Part shown: positions 1-5,848 of the stretch, one piece after another | Layout: each line of letters opens with the position of its first letter | How positions within the stretch are numbered: position 1 is the stretch's first letter | DNA from: Paracoccaceae bacterium | GTDB lineage: Bacteria > Pseudomonadota > Alphaproteobacteria > Rhodobacterales > Rhodobacteraceae | Reading direction: 5' to 3' | Length of the DNA: 9,951 nt | NCBI GenBank assembly: GCA_003561595.1 | Contig: PWWF01000141.1 | Span: 1 to 9,951 of the forward strand | Made by a program: the position numbers and the translations under genes | The notes under the pieces: model-generated | What the model was told of the DNA's origin: nothing | Database searches by the model: none | The model's input: the letters and a program-made list of their open reading frames with translations, nothing else

Positions 1-61
1 GGGCTGGTGCGGTTCTCGAAGGCCCGGAATTGTTCGCAGAACCAAGTGTAGCCATAAACCC
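1..61 (-). pseudogene. istA: IS21-family transposase (IstA) fragment
   Basis: Read on the minus strand, this stretch gives a peptide containing YGYTWFCEQFRAFENRTS, which I recognise as the conserved segment just before the DDE catalytic region of IS21-family IstA transposases. The reading direction runs out of the window to the left, so any catalytic part would lie outside. The similarity fades near position 61, where a plus-strand istB fragment begins. This piece therefore cannot be the start of an intact istA in the order istA-istB within the window. The call rests on motif memory only; whether the copy continues intact to the left cannot be seen. Confidence 0.6.
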
Positions 62-66
62 GGGGC

Positions 67-177
67 GGTTCAATGACCACCGCGCTGCTCGATCGGGTCA
101 CGCACCATTGCAGCATCATCGAGACCGGCAACACATCCTACCGCTTCGCCCAAAGCAGATCTCGAACCAAACCCTGA
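67..177 (+). pseudogene. istB: IS21-family ATPase helper (IstB) C-terminal fragment
   Basis: The frame from about 67 reads GGS, then [20 protein letters not shown], and stops at 175-177. The [20 protein letters not shown] block is the characteristic end of IS21-family IstB, the AAA+ helper ATPase that works with IstA in transposition. An in-frame TAA at 55-57 and the loss of similarity upstream show that only the last 35 to 40 residues remain of a protein normally about 250 residues long. It is followed directly by a hairpin and by element-end repeats, as expected for the 3' side of an IS21 element. The remnant is not functional. Confidence 0.72.
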
Positions 178-187
178 AACAGGAAAA

Positions 188-241
188 GCAAAGCCCACAG
201 ACGAGCCTGCTATATGGGGGCCGCTCGCCTGTGGGCTTTGC
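188..241 (+). terminator. Hairpin downstream of the istB remnant
   Basis: Positions 188-205 and 224-241 form an 18-bp stem with one mismatch (GCAAAGCCCACAG against CTGTGGGCTTTGC, continued by CGAG/CTCG), with an 18-nt loop. It lies 10 bases after the istB stop. No long T-run follows, so it may be a weak or processing-type terminator that ends istAB transcripts before the element end. Confidence 0.5.
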
Positions 242-249
242 TCTCCCAG

Positions 250-303
250 AGGTGGGTCAGTTTTAAATGATCACGCTGGGTCAGTTTTGAATGCAGATTG
301 ACA
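250..303 (+). mobile_element. Right end of an IS21-family element
   Basis: Two near-identical 17-base direct repeats, TGGGTCAGTTTTAAATG at 253-269 and TGGGTCAGTTTTGAATG at 277-293, are spaced by 24 bp. They are followed by CAGATTGACA ending at about 303. Repeated TGGGTCA-type motifs near a terminus ending in CA are the usual transposase-binding arrangement of IS21-family ends. The matching left end and target duplication are not visible, because the copy is truncated near position 65. Confidence 0.6.
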
Positions 304-559
304 ATCTCCGCTCTTTCATTGCCCCCTTACCGACCCCTCGCTGAGCAACCCGTTGCTCGCGGCCGCCGGAGCCATCAATTACGAGCTCATGTAGAGTACC
401 ATCCGCAATGCGGCTTGGCCCTTTCTGCATCGACGTTCTCGGGCGCGCCGTGCAGAAAGAATGCAGAAAGACGGGCGCATGAAATACGGGGCTTCCTGGG
501 TGGTCTGGTGAGACCCGTGGACGACAGCAGTGGAAGATGGCCTGGCAATGCAACAGTTC
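304..559. other. Gap without a convincing gene; possible decayed frame
   Basis: No intact gene is supported between the IS end and the toxin-antitoxin promoter. One plus-strand frame (304-589) gives protein-like text, including LSNPLLAAAGAINYELM before a TAG at 391-393 and MKYGASWVVW before a TGA at 509-511. It could be a dead gene carrying two stops, but I do not recognise a family. The stretch also holds a small palindrome (GAGCAAC at 343-349, GTTGCTC at 352-358). A perfect 10-bp inverted repeat is present as well (CTTTCTGCAT at 421-430, ATGCAGAAAG at 461-470), with an extra TGCAGAAAG copy at 451-459. Confidence 0.3.
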
Positions 560-601
560 TTGAAATCGGTGGCGTCACCTGTCATATAAATCACGACATG
601 T
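560..601 (+). promoter_or_regulatory. Candidate promoter and operator of the toxin-antitoxin operon
   Basis: A possible -35 box TTGAAA (560-565) and -10 box TATAAA (585-590) lie upstream of the antitoxin start with a long 19-bp spacer. An imperfect inverted repeat, ACCTGTC (577-583) and GACATGT (595-601), brackets the -10 box. That is the layout expected for autorepression by an antitoxin or by the antitoxin-toxin complex. The sites are seen in the sequence; their function is inferred. Confidence 0.4.
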
Positions 602-628
602 GGCGCGCTGGAAGAACTGGAGGATCAT

Positions 629-1099
629 ATGGCCCAATCAGTATCAGCGGAACACGACATCGCTCGCACCTATGCCCTGCTAGGTGGAAAGGATACCATA
701 CGCAAGCCCGTGCGAAATAACCTGGAGGCGCATGATATTCTGATGTTGGGCTTGCCCTCGGCTGCCCTTCTGCACCTCACGTCCCAAGTCGCCTTTCTGG
801 CCACAGATTCTGTTCTGGAAAAGGCGATCGGGATCAGTGTGAGAACACTTCAGCGTCGCAAGAAAGATGCTCCGAATGCCGTGCTGAGCGTTGATCAGAG
901 CAACCGGACCTGGAAATTCGCCGAAATTCTGGGGCGAGCCTCCGAGATCTTTGGCTCCAGGGCAGAGGCGGAGGCGTGGCTGAACGCGCCCGCGATCGGC
1001 CTGGATCAGCGTCGGCCGATCGATCTTCTCGGCACGGTCGTCGGGGGGGAGGCCGTTGAGGATTATCTGACGCGTATCGAGTACGGAGTTTATGCATGA
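629..1099 (+). CDS. parS: ParS/MbcA/Xre-type antitoxin of a RES toxin
   Basis: This 156-residue protein is the antitoxin of a type II toxin-antitoxin pair. The C-terminal third (about residues 105-156) carries the DUF2384 toxin-binding signature: SRAEAEAWL, then a P-IGL segment, RRPIDLLGT, and a terminal VEDYLTRIEYGVYA. In the family this part inserts into the RES toxin active-site cleft. The N-terminal part (about residues 20-95, with a SVRTLQRRKK helix) matches the Xre-like helix-turn-helix half used for DNA binding and autorepression. A good Shine-Dalgarno GGAGG (619-623) sits 5 bases before the ATG. The gene overlaps the toxin start by ATGA, so the two are translationally coupled, with the antitoxin made first as usual. 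The length is normal and the gene looks intact. Confidence 0.88.
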   Translation: MAQSVSAEHDIARTYALLGGKDTIRKPVRNNLEAHDILMLGLPSAALLHLTSQVAFLATDSVLEKAIGISVRTLQRRKKDAPNAVLSVDQSNRTWKFAEILGRASEIFGSRAEAEAWLNAPAIGLDQRRPIDLLGTVVGGEAVEDYLTRIEYGVYA

Positions 1100-1593
1100 T
1101 GCCACTGCCTCCCCCGCTGGGAAGCGGGGAGATCCGCTTCTGGCGACTGGACGCGGAGAGGCATGCTGCGACCTGGAATACCGGAGAGGGGAGCTTTCGA
1201 GTGGGGGGCAGGTGGAACACGCCCGGTACGCGGGCAATCTATGCATCGCTTGATCCGGCCACTGCAACGCTGGAGGTCGCCGTGCATAAGGGATTTCGTG
1301 TTCTCGATACGCAGCCGCATGTTCTGACGTCGGGTCGCATTGTCGACCCAAAGGAAATCCACATTGTACGGCCGGATGATATTCCCAACCCGAACTGGTT
1401 ATCCCCGTGCACCCCAAACAGGAACCAGCAGCAATATGGGGATGACGTTCTGAGAGATCACCGTTTCATCCTGATCCCGAGTGCCGTGTCGCGCCATAGC
1501 TGGAACCTGGTTTTCGATGCGACAAAACCTGCGGCTGATTACGACGATATTACCCAGGAACGTTTTGCTCTGGATCCACGTCTACAGCCCTGA
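1096..1593 (+). CDS. RES-domain toxin (ParT/MbcT-like)
   Basis: This 165-residue protein is the toxin partner of the upstream ParS-like antitoxin. RES toxins are NAD-using enzymes: characterised members either break down NAD+ (MbcT type) or ADP-ribosylate a target such as phosphoribosyl pyrophosphate synthetase (ParT). The sequence cannot tell which applies here. The family residues are present: Arg17 in FWRL, Arg39 in GGRWNTPG, Glu60 in TLEVAVH, and Ser129 in ILIPSAVSRHSWN. Length and motif order are typical for a full, active toxin. The ATG at 1096 overlaps the antitoxin stop (ATGA); a second Met codon follows at 1099. It ends 4 bases before the stop of the convergent PIN remnant. Confidence 0.88.
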   Translation: MMPLPPPLGSGEIRFWRLDAERHAATWNTGEGSFRVGGRWNTPGTRAIYASLDPATATLEVAVHKGFRVLDTQPHVLTSGRIVDPKEIHIVRPDDIPNPNWLSPCTPNRNQQQYGDDVLRDHRFILIPSAVSRHSWNLVFDATKPAADYDDITQERFALDPRLQP

Positions 1594-1597
1594 AACT

Positions 1598-1840
1598 TCA
1601 CAGGAACGATTGGTACTCGTCCATGAAGGTCGCAACCTGCAGCAGGCCTTGCGATTCTGACTTGTGAATCAAAGCCGCAATGCCGAGCGCCGGGTTCTTG
1701 AAGCGCTCCCGCACTCGGCGCAGGGCCAGAATGGCCTCCGAGGGATCAAGCTCAATTGTATTGGCGATGAAGTCGTCGGCGGTAATCGCCTGGATGGCAT
1801 GCGGGTCCAGAACCGCGGAAGGAAAGTCGGCAAGATTGCG
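1598..1840 (-). pseudogene. C-terminal fragment of a PIN-domain (VapC-like) protein
   Basis: On the minus strand the last 80 or so residues read NLADFPSAVLDPHAIQAITA, then a DDF segment, LDPSEAILALRRVRERFKNP, and end in DEYQSFL. This is the C-terminal pattern of bacterial PIN-domain proteins, where an N-x-x-DFP strand is followed by a 'P-iea--pddF' segment and a run of helices. PIN proteins are metal-dependent RNases, usually toxins. The N-terminal half with most of the acidic active-site residues is missing. Upstream of about 1840 the frame stays open to 1954 but the residues (Arg/Pro/Ala-rich) no longer look like PIN. That region is instead coding-like on the other strand, so this is a truncation scar. 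It is convergent with the RES toxin. Confidence 0.7.
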
Positions 1841-1863
1841 CCTGACACGGGCGCTGTGCAGGA

Positions 1864-2240
1864 GGCGGAAAAAAGACGCCAGACTGGCGGCTGACAGATG
1901 TGCTGGAGGCGTGCGCCGACGCCATTCCCTTTGCCCCTGCGGAATCGGTGACATCGCGAAGGTCCCTGCAGGAGCTCGGCTGGGTGCTGGGTGTCATGTC
2001 GGGCATCCCCGAAGTGCTGATGCGCCAGGTTGTAGCGCAGCGCAGCATTGATGATGTGGTTCTTACCGTTCTCGGGATCATTGCGACACGGCTATCCGGA
2101 ATGCGGGCGCCTATTTTGGGACGCTCGTCCATGGCCCGCGCGCCTCTGCATTCGATCCCCTGGATCTTATCCCGGGCATGTCTCCGCGTCGAAAGCAGGT
2201 GGCACTGACACAGCATCGCGATGGTTTTTGTGCGGTTTGA
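1864..2240 (+). pseudogene. Frameshifted C-terminal fragment, RepC-like replication initiator
   Basis: Two plus-strand frames join into one plausible protein tail. The first runs from about 1864 to about 2085 and reads KKTPDWRLTDVLEACADAIP, later QELGWVLGVMSGIP and DDVVLTVLGIIA. The second, from 2085, reads DTAIRNAGAYFGTLVHGPRA then FDPLDLIPGMSPRRKQVAL and stops at 2238-2240. The 'LEAC' start, the helical middle and the 'IRN-GAYF--L' block resemble the C-terminal domain of plasmid RepC replication initiators. The resemblance is from memory and moderate. The frame change near 2080-2090 breaks the gene, and the N-terminal two thirds are absent, so it cannot initiate replication. Confidence 0.42.
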
Positions 2241-2263
2241 CCGTGGTCAAACCGCACGGTTTT
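2230..2263 (+). terminator. Perfect palindrome and T-run after the RepC-like fragment
   Basis: A perfect 13-bp inverted repeat, GTGCGGTTTGACC at 2230-2242 and GGTCAAACCGCAC at 2245-2257, has only 2 bases between the arms and is followed by GG and TTTT (2260-2263). The RepC-like stop codon (2238-2240) is inside the left arm. It could be a factor-independent terminator for the plus-strand gene or a protein-binding palindrome. The 2-base centre would give a hairpin only after opening the inner pairs. Confidence 0.5.
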
Positions 2264-2282
2264 GCTGCCGAGCCATCAGATC

Positions 2283-2831
2283 TCAGCAATTCCCGGCACG
2301 CCGGAAGCCCGCCTGGATGGCCTCAGCTTCCGTCTCGAAGGGCTTGCGGTTCTGCGCACCCACCCGGGAATAGGACGGGCAATGCGGCAGGTGGTAGATG
2401 CCGGAGTTCCGATTGCCGATCACCGGGGCGGAGAGATTGGCCGGCCCGTTACCTGCCTCGGATACGCCGGTGGCTTCAGCGGCGTCAGATGCACCAGATA
2501 CGCCATGCACCAGGAAGCGCGTCGGGGCGGCGTCCATGTCGATCTGGAACCAGACCGGGATATGATCCGAGACGCTGGCCCGCGCTTCTTCATGGGTGAT
2601 CCCGAGAACCTGGTGGGGGAACTCCAGCCGCCCCGCGCGGGTGATCGGCAGGTCGGTTCCAGCCGGGACCCAGATATTGTCATAGAGATTGGCGAAGTTG
2701 GGTGCACCGGGTTTGCCAAAGGCCGATTTGGTCTGTCTTGGCCGCAGCCCAGCGCATTTCGGGGTGCTTGCGGCCCTGAGTCTCGCGATGAAACTGACGG
2801 CTTCCTGCAGCGCGAGGCGCGTCGATTCGCG
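2283..2831 (-). pseudogene. 3' part of an endonuclease/exonuclease/phosphatase-family nuclease
   Basis: The minus-strand frame is open from 2831 to its stop at 2283 (about 182 residues). It has no usable start before the Met codon at 2537, and a stop lies immediately upstream (2832-2834). Before that Met it reads GKPGAPNFANLYDNIW and then VSDHIPVWFQI. The SDH-P-W motif is the catalytic end of the EEP (DNase I-like) fold, so a coding segment lies upstream of any available start. After a low-complexity Ala/Ser/Gly linker comes a small Cys/His domain, VIGNRNSGIYHLPHCPSY, later FETEAEAIQAGFRRAGNC. This tail is known from several secreted or plasmid-borne nucleases. The N-terminal catalytic half is missing; where family similarity truly ends between about 2700 and 2831 is uncertain. 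Confidence 0.65.
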
Positions 2832-2866
2832 TCAGCCTTGGGGCGATGGCGCAATTGTGCCTGGCA
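2828..2866 (+). promoter_or_regulatory. Candidate operator upstream of the CocE-type hydrolase
   Basis: CGCGTCAG (2828-2835) is the reverse complement of the CTGACGCG unit seen before the regulator and importer genes. It is followed by CTTGGGGCGATGGCGCAATTGT (2838-2859), which matches TTTGGGCCTGCTGCGCAATTGT (5886-5907) at 16 of 22 positions by eye. GCGCAATTGTGC (2849-2860) is a near-perfect 12-bp palindrome. The hydrolase start is about 60 bases downstream. It overlaps the end of the nuclease remnant, so part of the match could be chance. Confidence 0.38.
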
Positions 2867-2917
2867 TCCGGCCATGTCGAAATGCCACACGAATACCTGC
2901 GCTGAAGGAGCCGTCAA

Positions 2918-4939
2918 ATGAGGGACCGTGTCCACCCGCCCGAGATCTCCGACCGCGATGTTTATGAGATCCGCGACCCCGAATGGATCGAAATGCGTGA
3001 TGGCACCCGTCTTGCCGCGCGCATCTGGCTGCCGCGCGATGCAGCAGTGCGGCCGGTTCCGGCGATCCTCGAATACCTGCCCTATCGCCGACGCGACGGC
3101 ACGCTGGCGCGCGACGAGCTGCATCACGCCTGGTTCGCGCGCAATGGCTATGCCGGGGTGCGCGTGGATATTCGGGGGAATGGCGATTCCGAAGGCGTCA
3201 TGGAGGATGAATACTCCGAGGAGGAACTCGACGATGGCGTCGCGGTCATCGAATGGCTGGCACGCCAGCCCTGGTGTTCGGGCGCGGTGGGGATGATCGG
3301 GATCTCCTGGGGCGGGTTCAACGGGCTGCAGCTTGCGGCCCGCGCACCCAAAGCGCTCAAAGCCGCGGTGACGATCTGCTATACCGACGACCGGTACGCG
3401 GACGATATACACTACATGGGCGGTTGCCTGCTGACCGAGAATATCGGCTGGTCGTCGCAAATGCTGGCCTATTCCTCACGCCCGCCGGACCCCGATGTGG
3501 TCGGCGAGGGGTGGCGCGAGATGTGGCGCACACGATTGGAGCGTCAGCCGCTGCTTCTGGAGACCTGGCTGCGCCACCAGCGCCGCGACGCGTATTGGCG
3601 GCGCGGATCAGTCTGTGAGGACTGGGGGGCGGTCCGTGCGGCGGTCCTCGCAGTCGGAGGCTGGGCCGACGCCTATTCGAACGCAGTGCCACGCACGCTT
3701 GCGGGTAGCCCGGCCCCGGTGAAGGGGATCGTCGGCCCCTGGGCGCACAAGTATCCCAATGTCGCCTACCCCGAACCGCGCATCGGTTTTCTGGCCGAGT
3801 GCCGCCAGTGGTTCGACCGCTGGCTTAAGGGCGAAGACAATGGCGCAGAGGCGCTGCCTGCCTATCGTGCTTTCGTCATGGATTCGATGCCTCCCTCGCG
3901 GCGCATCGACCAAAGGCCCGGGCGCTGGGTGGCCGAGCCCGAATGGCCCTCGCCCCGGATCGAACACTGGCAGTTAGCGCTGTCAGGCGACGGGCTTGGC
4001 GCGCAGGGTTGCGACGACCCGATCGCCGTGGGCGGGCCGCAGACGTTGGGCGCGGCGGGACAACGGTTCTGCCCGGGGCTGCGCGATCTTTACGAGATGG
4101 CCGCGGATCAGACGCCGGACGACAAGGCGGGCACGAGCCTCGACACCGCGCCGCTGGAGGCGGACGCAGACATACTGGGCGCGGCCGAGCTGCGCCTGAG
4201 GGTGACGCCCGATGCGCCGACCGGTTTCGTCGTTGCGCGGCTGTGCGACCTGCGCCCGGACGGCACCAGCACCTTCATAACCATGGGCGTGCTGAACCTT
4301 ACCCATCGCAACGGGCACGACAGGGCAGCGCCGATGACACCGGGCGTCCCGGTCGACGTGACCGTAACCCTTAACGACATTGCCTACCGCCTGCCTGCGG
4401 GGCACCGCCTGCGGTTGTCACTGTCGACGAGCTACTGGCCAATGCTGTGGCCCGCAGCCGCACCGCTGGGCTTGCAGATCGACCCGGCGTCAAGCGTGCT
4501 CGGCGTGCCGCTGCGCCCGGCGTTGGACGAGCCCGAACCGGAATTCGGCCCGCCCGAGGATCAGCGCGAGGGGGCGTCCGAAATCTTGCGTCCGGACACG
4601 TCGACGCGCAGCGAGAACGTTCTGGCCGACGGCACGCGGCGGCTGCGCATCGTCACCGATGGGGGGCGCGAGCGGCACCACTCCACCGGGATGGAGTCGG
4701 GCCGACGGATCGAGGAGACCTGGGACATCCACCCGGACGATCCGCTCTCGGCGCGCATGGAGACGCGCTGGAGCTACGAAATCGGCCGCGGCGACTGGCA
4801 GACACGCACCGATTCGCGCACCGAAGTGACCTGCGATGCCACGCATTTTCACATTCGCGCAGAGCTGCGCAGCTTTGAGGGCGGGCACCCCTCCGTGAAT
4901 CGCGAGTGGCGCCTGAAGATTCCGCGCGACGGCGTGTAA
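2918..4939 (+). CDS. CocE/NonD-family serine hydrolase (peptidase S15)
   Basis: This 673-residue alpha/beta hydrolase is of the X-Pro dipeptidyl-peptidase/cocaine esterase family, which cleaves esters or amides such as acyl-peptides, beta-lactam side chains or X-Pro peptides. The triad is visible: Ser130 in GISWGGFNG, Asp251 in GGWADAYSN, His277 in GPWAHKYP. YLPYRRRDGT and DIRGNGDSEG are the usual early strands. Residues of about 330-535 fit the C-terminal jelly-roll (PepX_C) domain, including GHRLRLSLSTSYWPMLWP. A further 140 or so residues to the end are a less familiar extension. No signal peptide is seen, so it is probably cytoplasmic and would act on imported substrate. The start has a good AAGGAG (2905-2910) 7 bases upstream. 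Neighbours suggest the ABC importer supplies its substrate; the exact substrate is unknown. Confidence 0.88.
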   Translation: MRDRVHPPEISDRDVYEIRDPEWIEMRDGTRLAARIWLPRDAAVRPVPAILEYLPYRRRDGTLARDELHHAWFARNGYAGVRVDIRGNGDSEGVMEDEYSEEELDDGVAVIEWLARQPWCSGAVGMIGISWGGFNGLQLAARAPKALKAAVTICYTDDRYADDIHYMGGCLLTENIGWSSQMLAYSSRPPDPDVVGEGWREMWRTRLERQPLLLETWLRHQRRDAYWRRGSVCEDWGAVRAAVLAVGGWADAYSNAVPRTLAGSPAPVKGIVGPWAHKYPNVAYPEPRIGFLAECRQWFDRWLKGEDNGAEALPAYRAFVMDSMPPSRRIDQRPGRWVAEPEWPSPRIEHWQLALSGDGLGAQGCDDPIAVGGPQTLGAAGQRFCPGLRDLYEMAADQTPDDKAGTSLDTAPLEADADILGAAELRLRVTPDAPTGFVVARLCDLRPDGTSTFITMGVLNLTHRNGHDRAAPMTPGVPVDVTVTLNDIAYRLPAGHRLRLSLSTSYWPMLWPAAAPLGLQIDPASSVLGVPLRPALDEPEPEFGPPEDQREGASEILRPDTSTRSENVLADGTRRLRIVTDGGRERHHSTGMESGRRIEETWDIHPDDPLSARMETRWSYEIGRGDWQTRTDSRTEVTCDATHFHIRAELRSFEGGHPSVNREWRLKIPRDGV

Positions 4940-4956
4940 GCGCAGCGAAACGTCCG

Positions 4957-5010
4957 CCTGACGCAACCTGACGCAGTATTGCCTTGCGCTTAGGGGCTGC
5001 TGCGTTACGC
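4957..5010 (+). promoter_or_regulatory. Candidate operator/promoter of the HTH regulator gene
   Basis: Two direct repeats, CCTGACGCA at 4957-4965 and 4967-4975 (10-bp period), are followed by TTGCGC (4984-4989), GGGGCTGCTGCG (4993-5004) and an inverted partial copy TGCGTTACG (5001-5009, 7 of 9 to the reverse complement of the repeat). The block sits in the 81-bp gap before the regulator. TTGCGC and the TTACGC that follows could act as -35/-10 boxes, which would put the transcript start at or near the ATG. Recurrence before the importer operon makes this a likely autoregulatory operator. Confidence 0.5.
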
Positions 5011-5020
5011 TGCGCGCGTC

Positions 5021-5848
5021 ATGGATCAGCCCAATCTCGCCCGCAACCTTCGCCTGCTGTGCAGCTATGCGCCATCGATCTCGGCGGTGTGTCGCAGCGT
5101 CGGCATCAACCGGCAACAGTTCACCAAGTATCTTAACGGTGCCTCACGCCCCTCGTCGCTGAACATGCGCCGCATCTGTGACCATTTCGGCGTCGAGGAG
5201 GATGAGCTTCTCGCGCCGCATGGGCGCTTCGCCGAAATGATCTCGCTGCGTCCGCGCGCGCGTCACCTGATCCGGGCGCTCGGCCCGGCGGCCACCCATA
5301 TCGACGCGATGTTCACGCGCTCGGCCGAAAACCTGAAACCGTATTGCGGTTATTATTTCTATTATTACTACACCCCCTCGCGCCCCGGAATGATCCGCCG
5401 ATCGCTCTTGCGCATCAATGAATACAAGGGCGTATACTACACGCGGCTGACCGAACGCATACAGCCTTCGGAAAGCCCGCTCGGGCGCTCGCATGTCGTG
5501 CGTTATATCGGCGTGGCGGTGCTGCTGGGGGGGCGGATCTTCATTATTGACCACAATGCGCGCGACCGGCGTTCGGTCTCGCAGACAGTGTTGTTCACCA
5601 CTCAGTCGGGCGAGGTAGAGTTCCTCTCGGGCATGACGCTGGGTGTGCAGGGGCGCACTGCGCGTGCGCCATTCGCGGCGCGGGTGTTCCTGGAATTTCT
5701 GGGCCGACAGACCGATCTGCACGCCGCCATCCGCCGCACCGGCATCTTCGACGCCGAAGGCGCCGATCTGCCACGCCACATCGCGCGAATGCTTGCCTCA
5801 AGCGGCAGCGAGCCGCAGATGCTGACAGCACTGGAACTGCCCACCTGA
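5021..5848 (+). CDS. HTH (Xre-like) transcriptional regulator with unfamiliar C-terminal domain
   Basis: This 275-residue protein starts with a helix-turn-helix of the Cro/C1 (Xre) type: residues of about 17-64 contain SISAVCRSVGINRQQFTKYL (recognition helix about 30-39), NGASRPSSLNMRRIC and FGVEEDELL. The remaining 200 residues are not a sensor domain I can name. They open with an unusual aromatic run YCGYYFYYYYTP (108-119), followed by alternating strand-like segments (VVRYIGVAVLLGGRIFII, VEFLSGMTLGVQGR) that suggest a compact beta-rich domain. It lies between the hydrolase and the importer and has its own candidate operator. No Shine-Dalgarno precedes the ATG, so translation may be leaderless or weak. 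I infer that it controls the flanking genes; whether as repressor or activator, and with which ligand, is not visible. Confidence 0.8.
   Translation: MDQPNLARNLRLLCSYAPSISAVCRSVGINRQQFTKYLNGASRPSSLNMRRICDHFGVEEDELLAPHGRFAEMISLRPRARHLIRALGPAATHIDAMFTRSAENLKPYCGYYFYYYYTPSRPGMIRRSLLRINEYKGVYYTRLTERIQPSESPLGRSHVVRYIGVAVLLGGRIFIIDHNARDRRSVSQTVLFTTQSGEVEFLSGMTLGVQGRTARAPFAARVFLEFLGRQTDLHAAIRRTGIFDAEGADLPRHIARMLASSGSEPQMLTALELPT

Noticed and set aside
30..266. 78-codon plus-strand frame at the left edge
   Set aside because: It crosses the IS fragments, the hairpin and the element end; the istB tail is in another frame.
421..470. Repeated TGCAGAAAG and its inverted copy, considered as plasmid iterons
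   Set aside because: There are only three copies with irregular spacing and no neighbouring replication gene; this is too little to call an origin.
680..1417. Long minus-strand open frame across the toxin-antitoxin genes
   Set aside because: It lies opposite two well-supported coding genes and its translation has no recognisable motif; it is a high-GC antisense shadow.
1752..2216. 154-codon minus-strand frame over the PIN/RepC-like junction
   Set aside because: It is in a different frame from the PIN tail and antisense to the RepC-like text, with Ser/Arg/Thr-rich composition.
560..2900. Defence island with a novel anti-phage system
   Set aside because: The only intact genes are a known toxin-antitoxin pair; the PIN and nuclease pieces are truncated, so no new system is supported here.
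2420..3460. 346-codon minus-strand frame spanning the nuclease remnant and the hydrolase 5' end
   Set aside because: The nuclease similarity is in a different minus-strand frame and the hydrolase is clearly on the plus strand; the product is low-complexity and Arg/Pro-rich.
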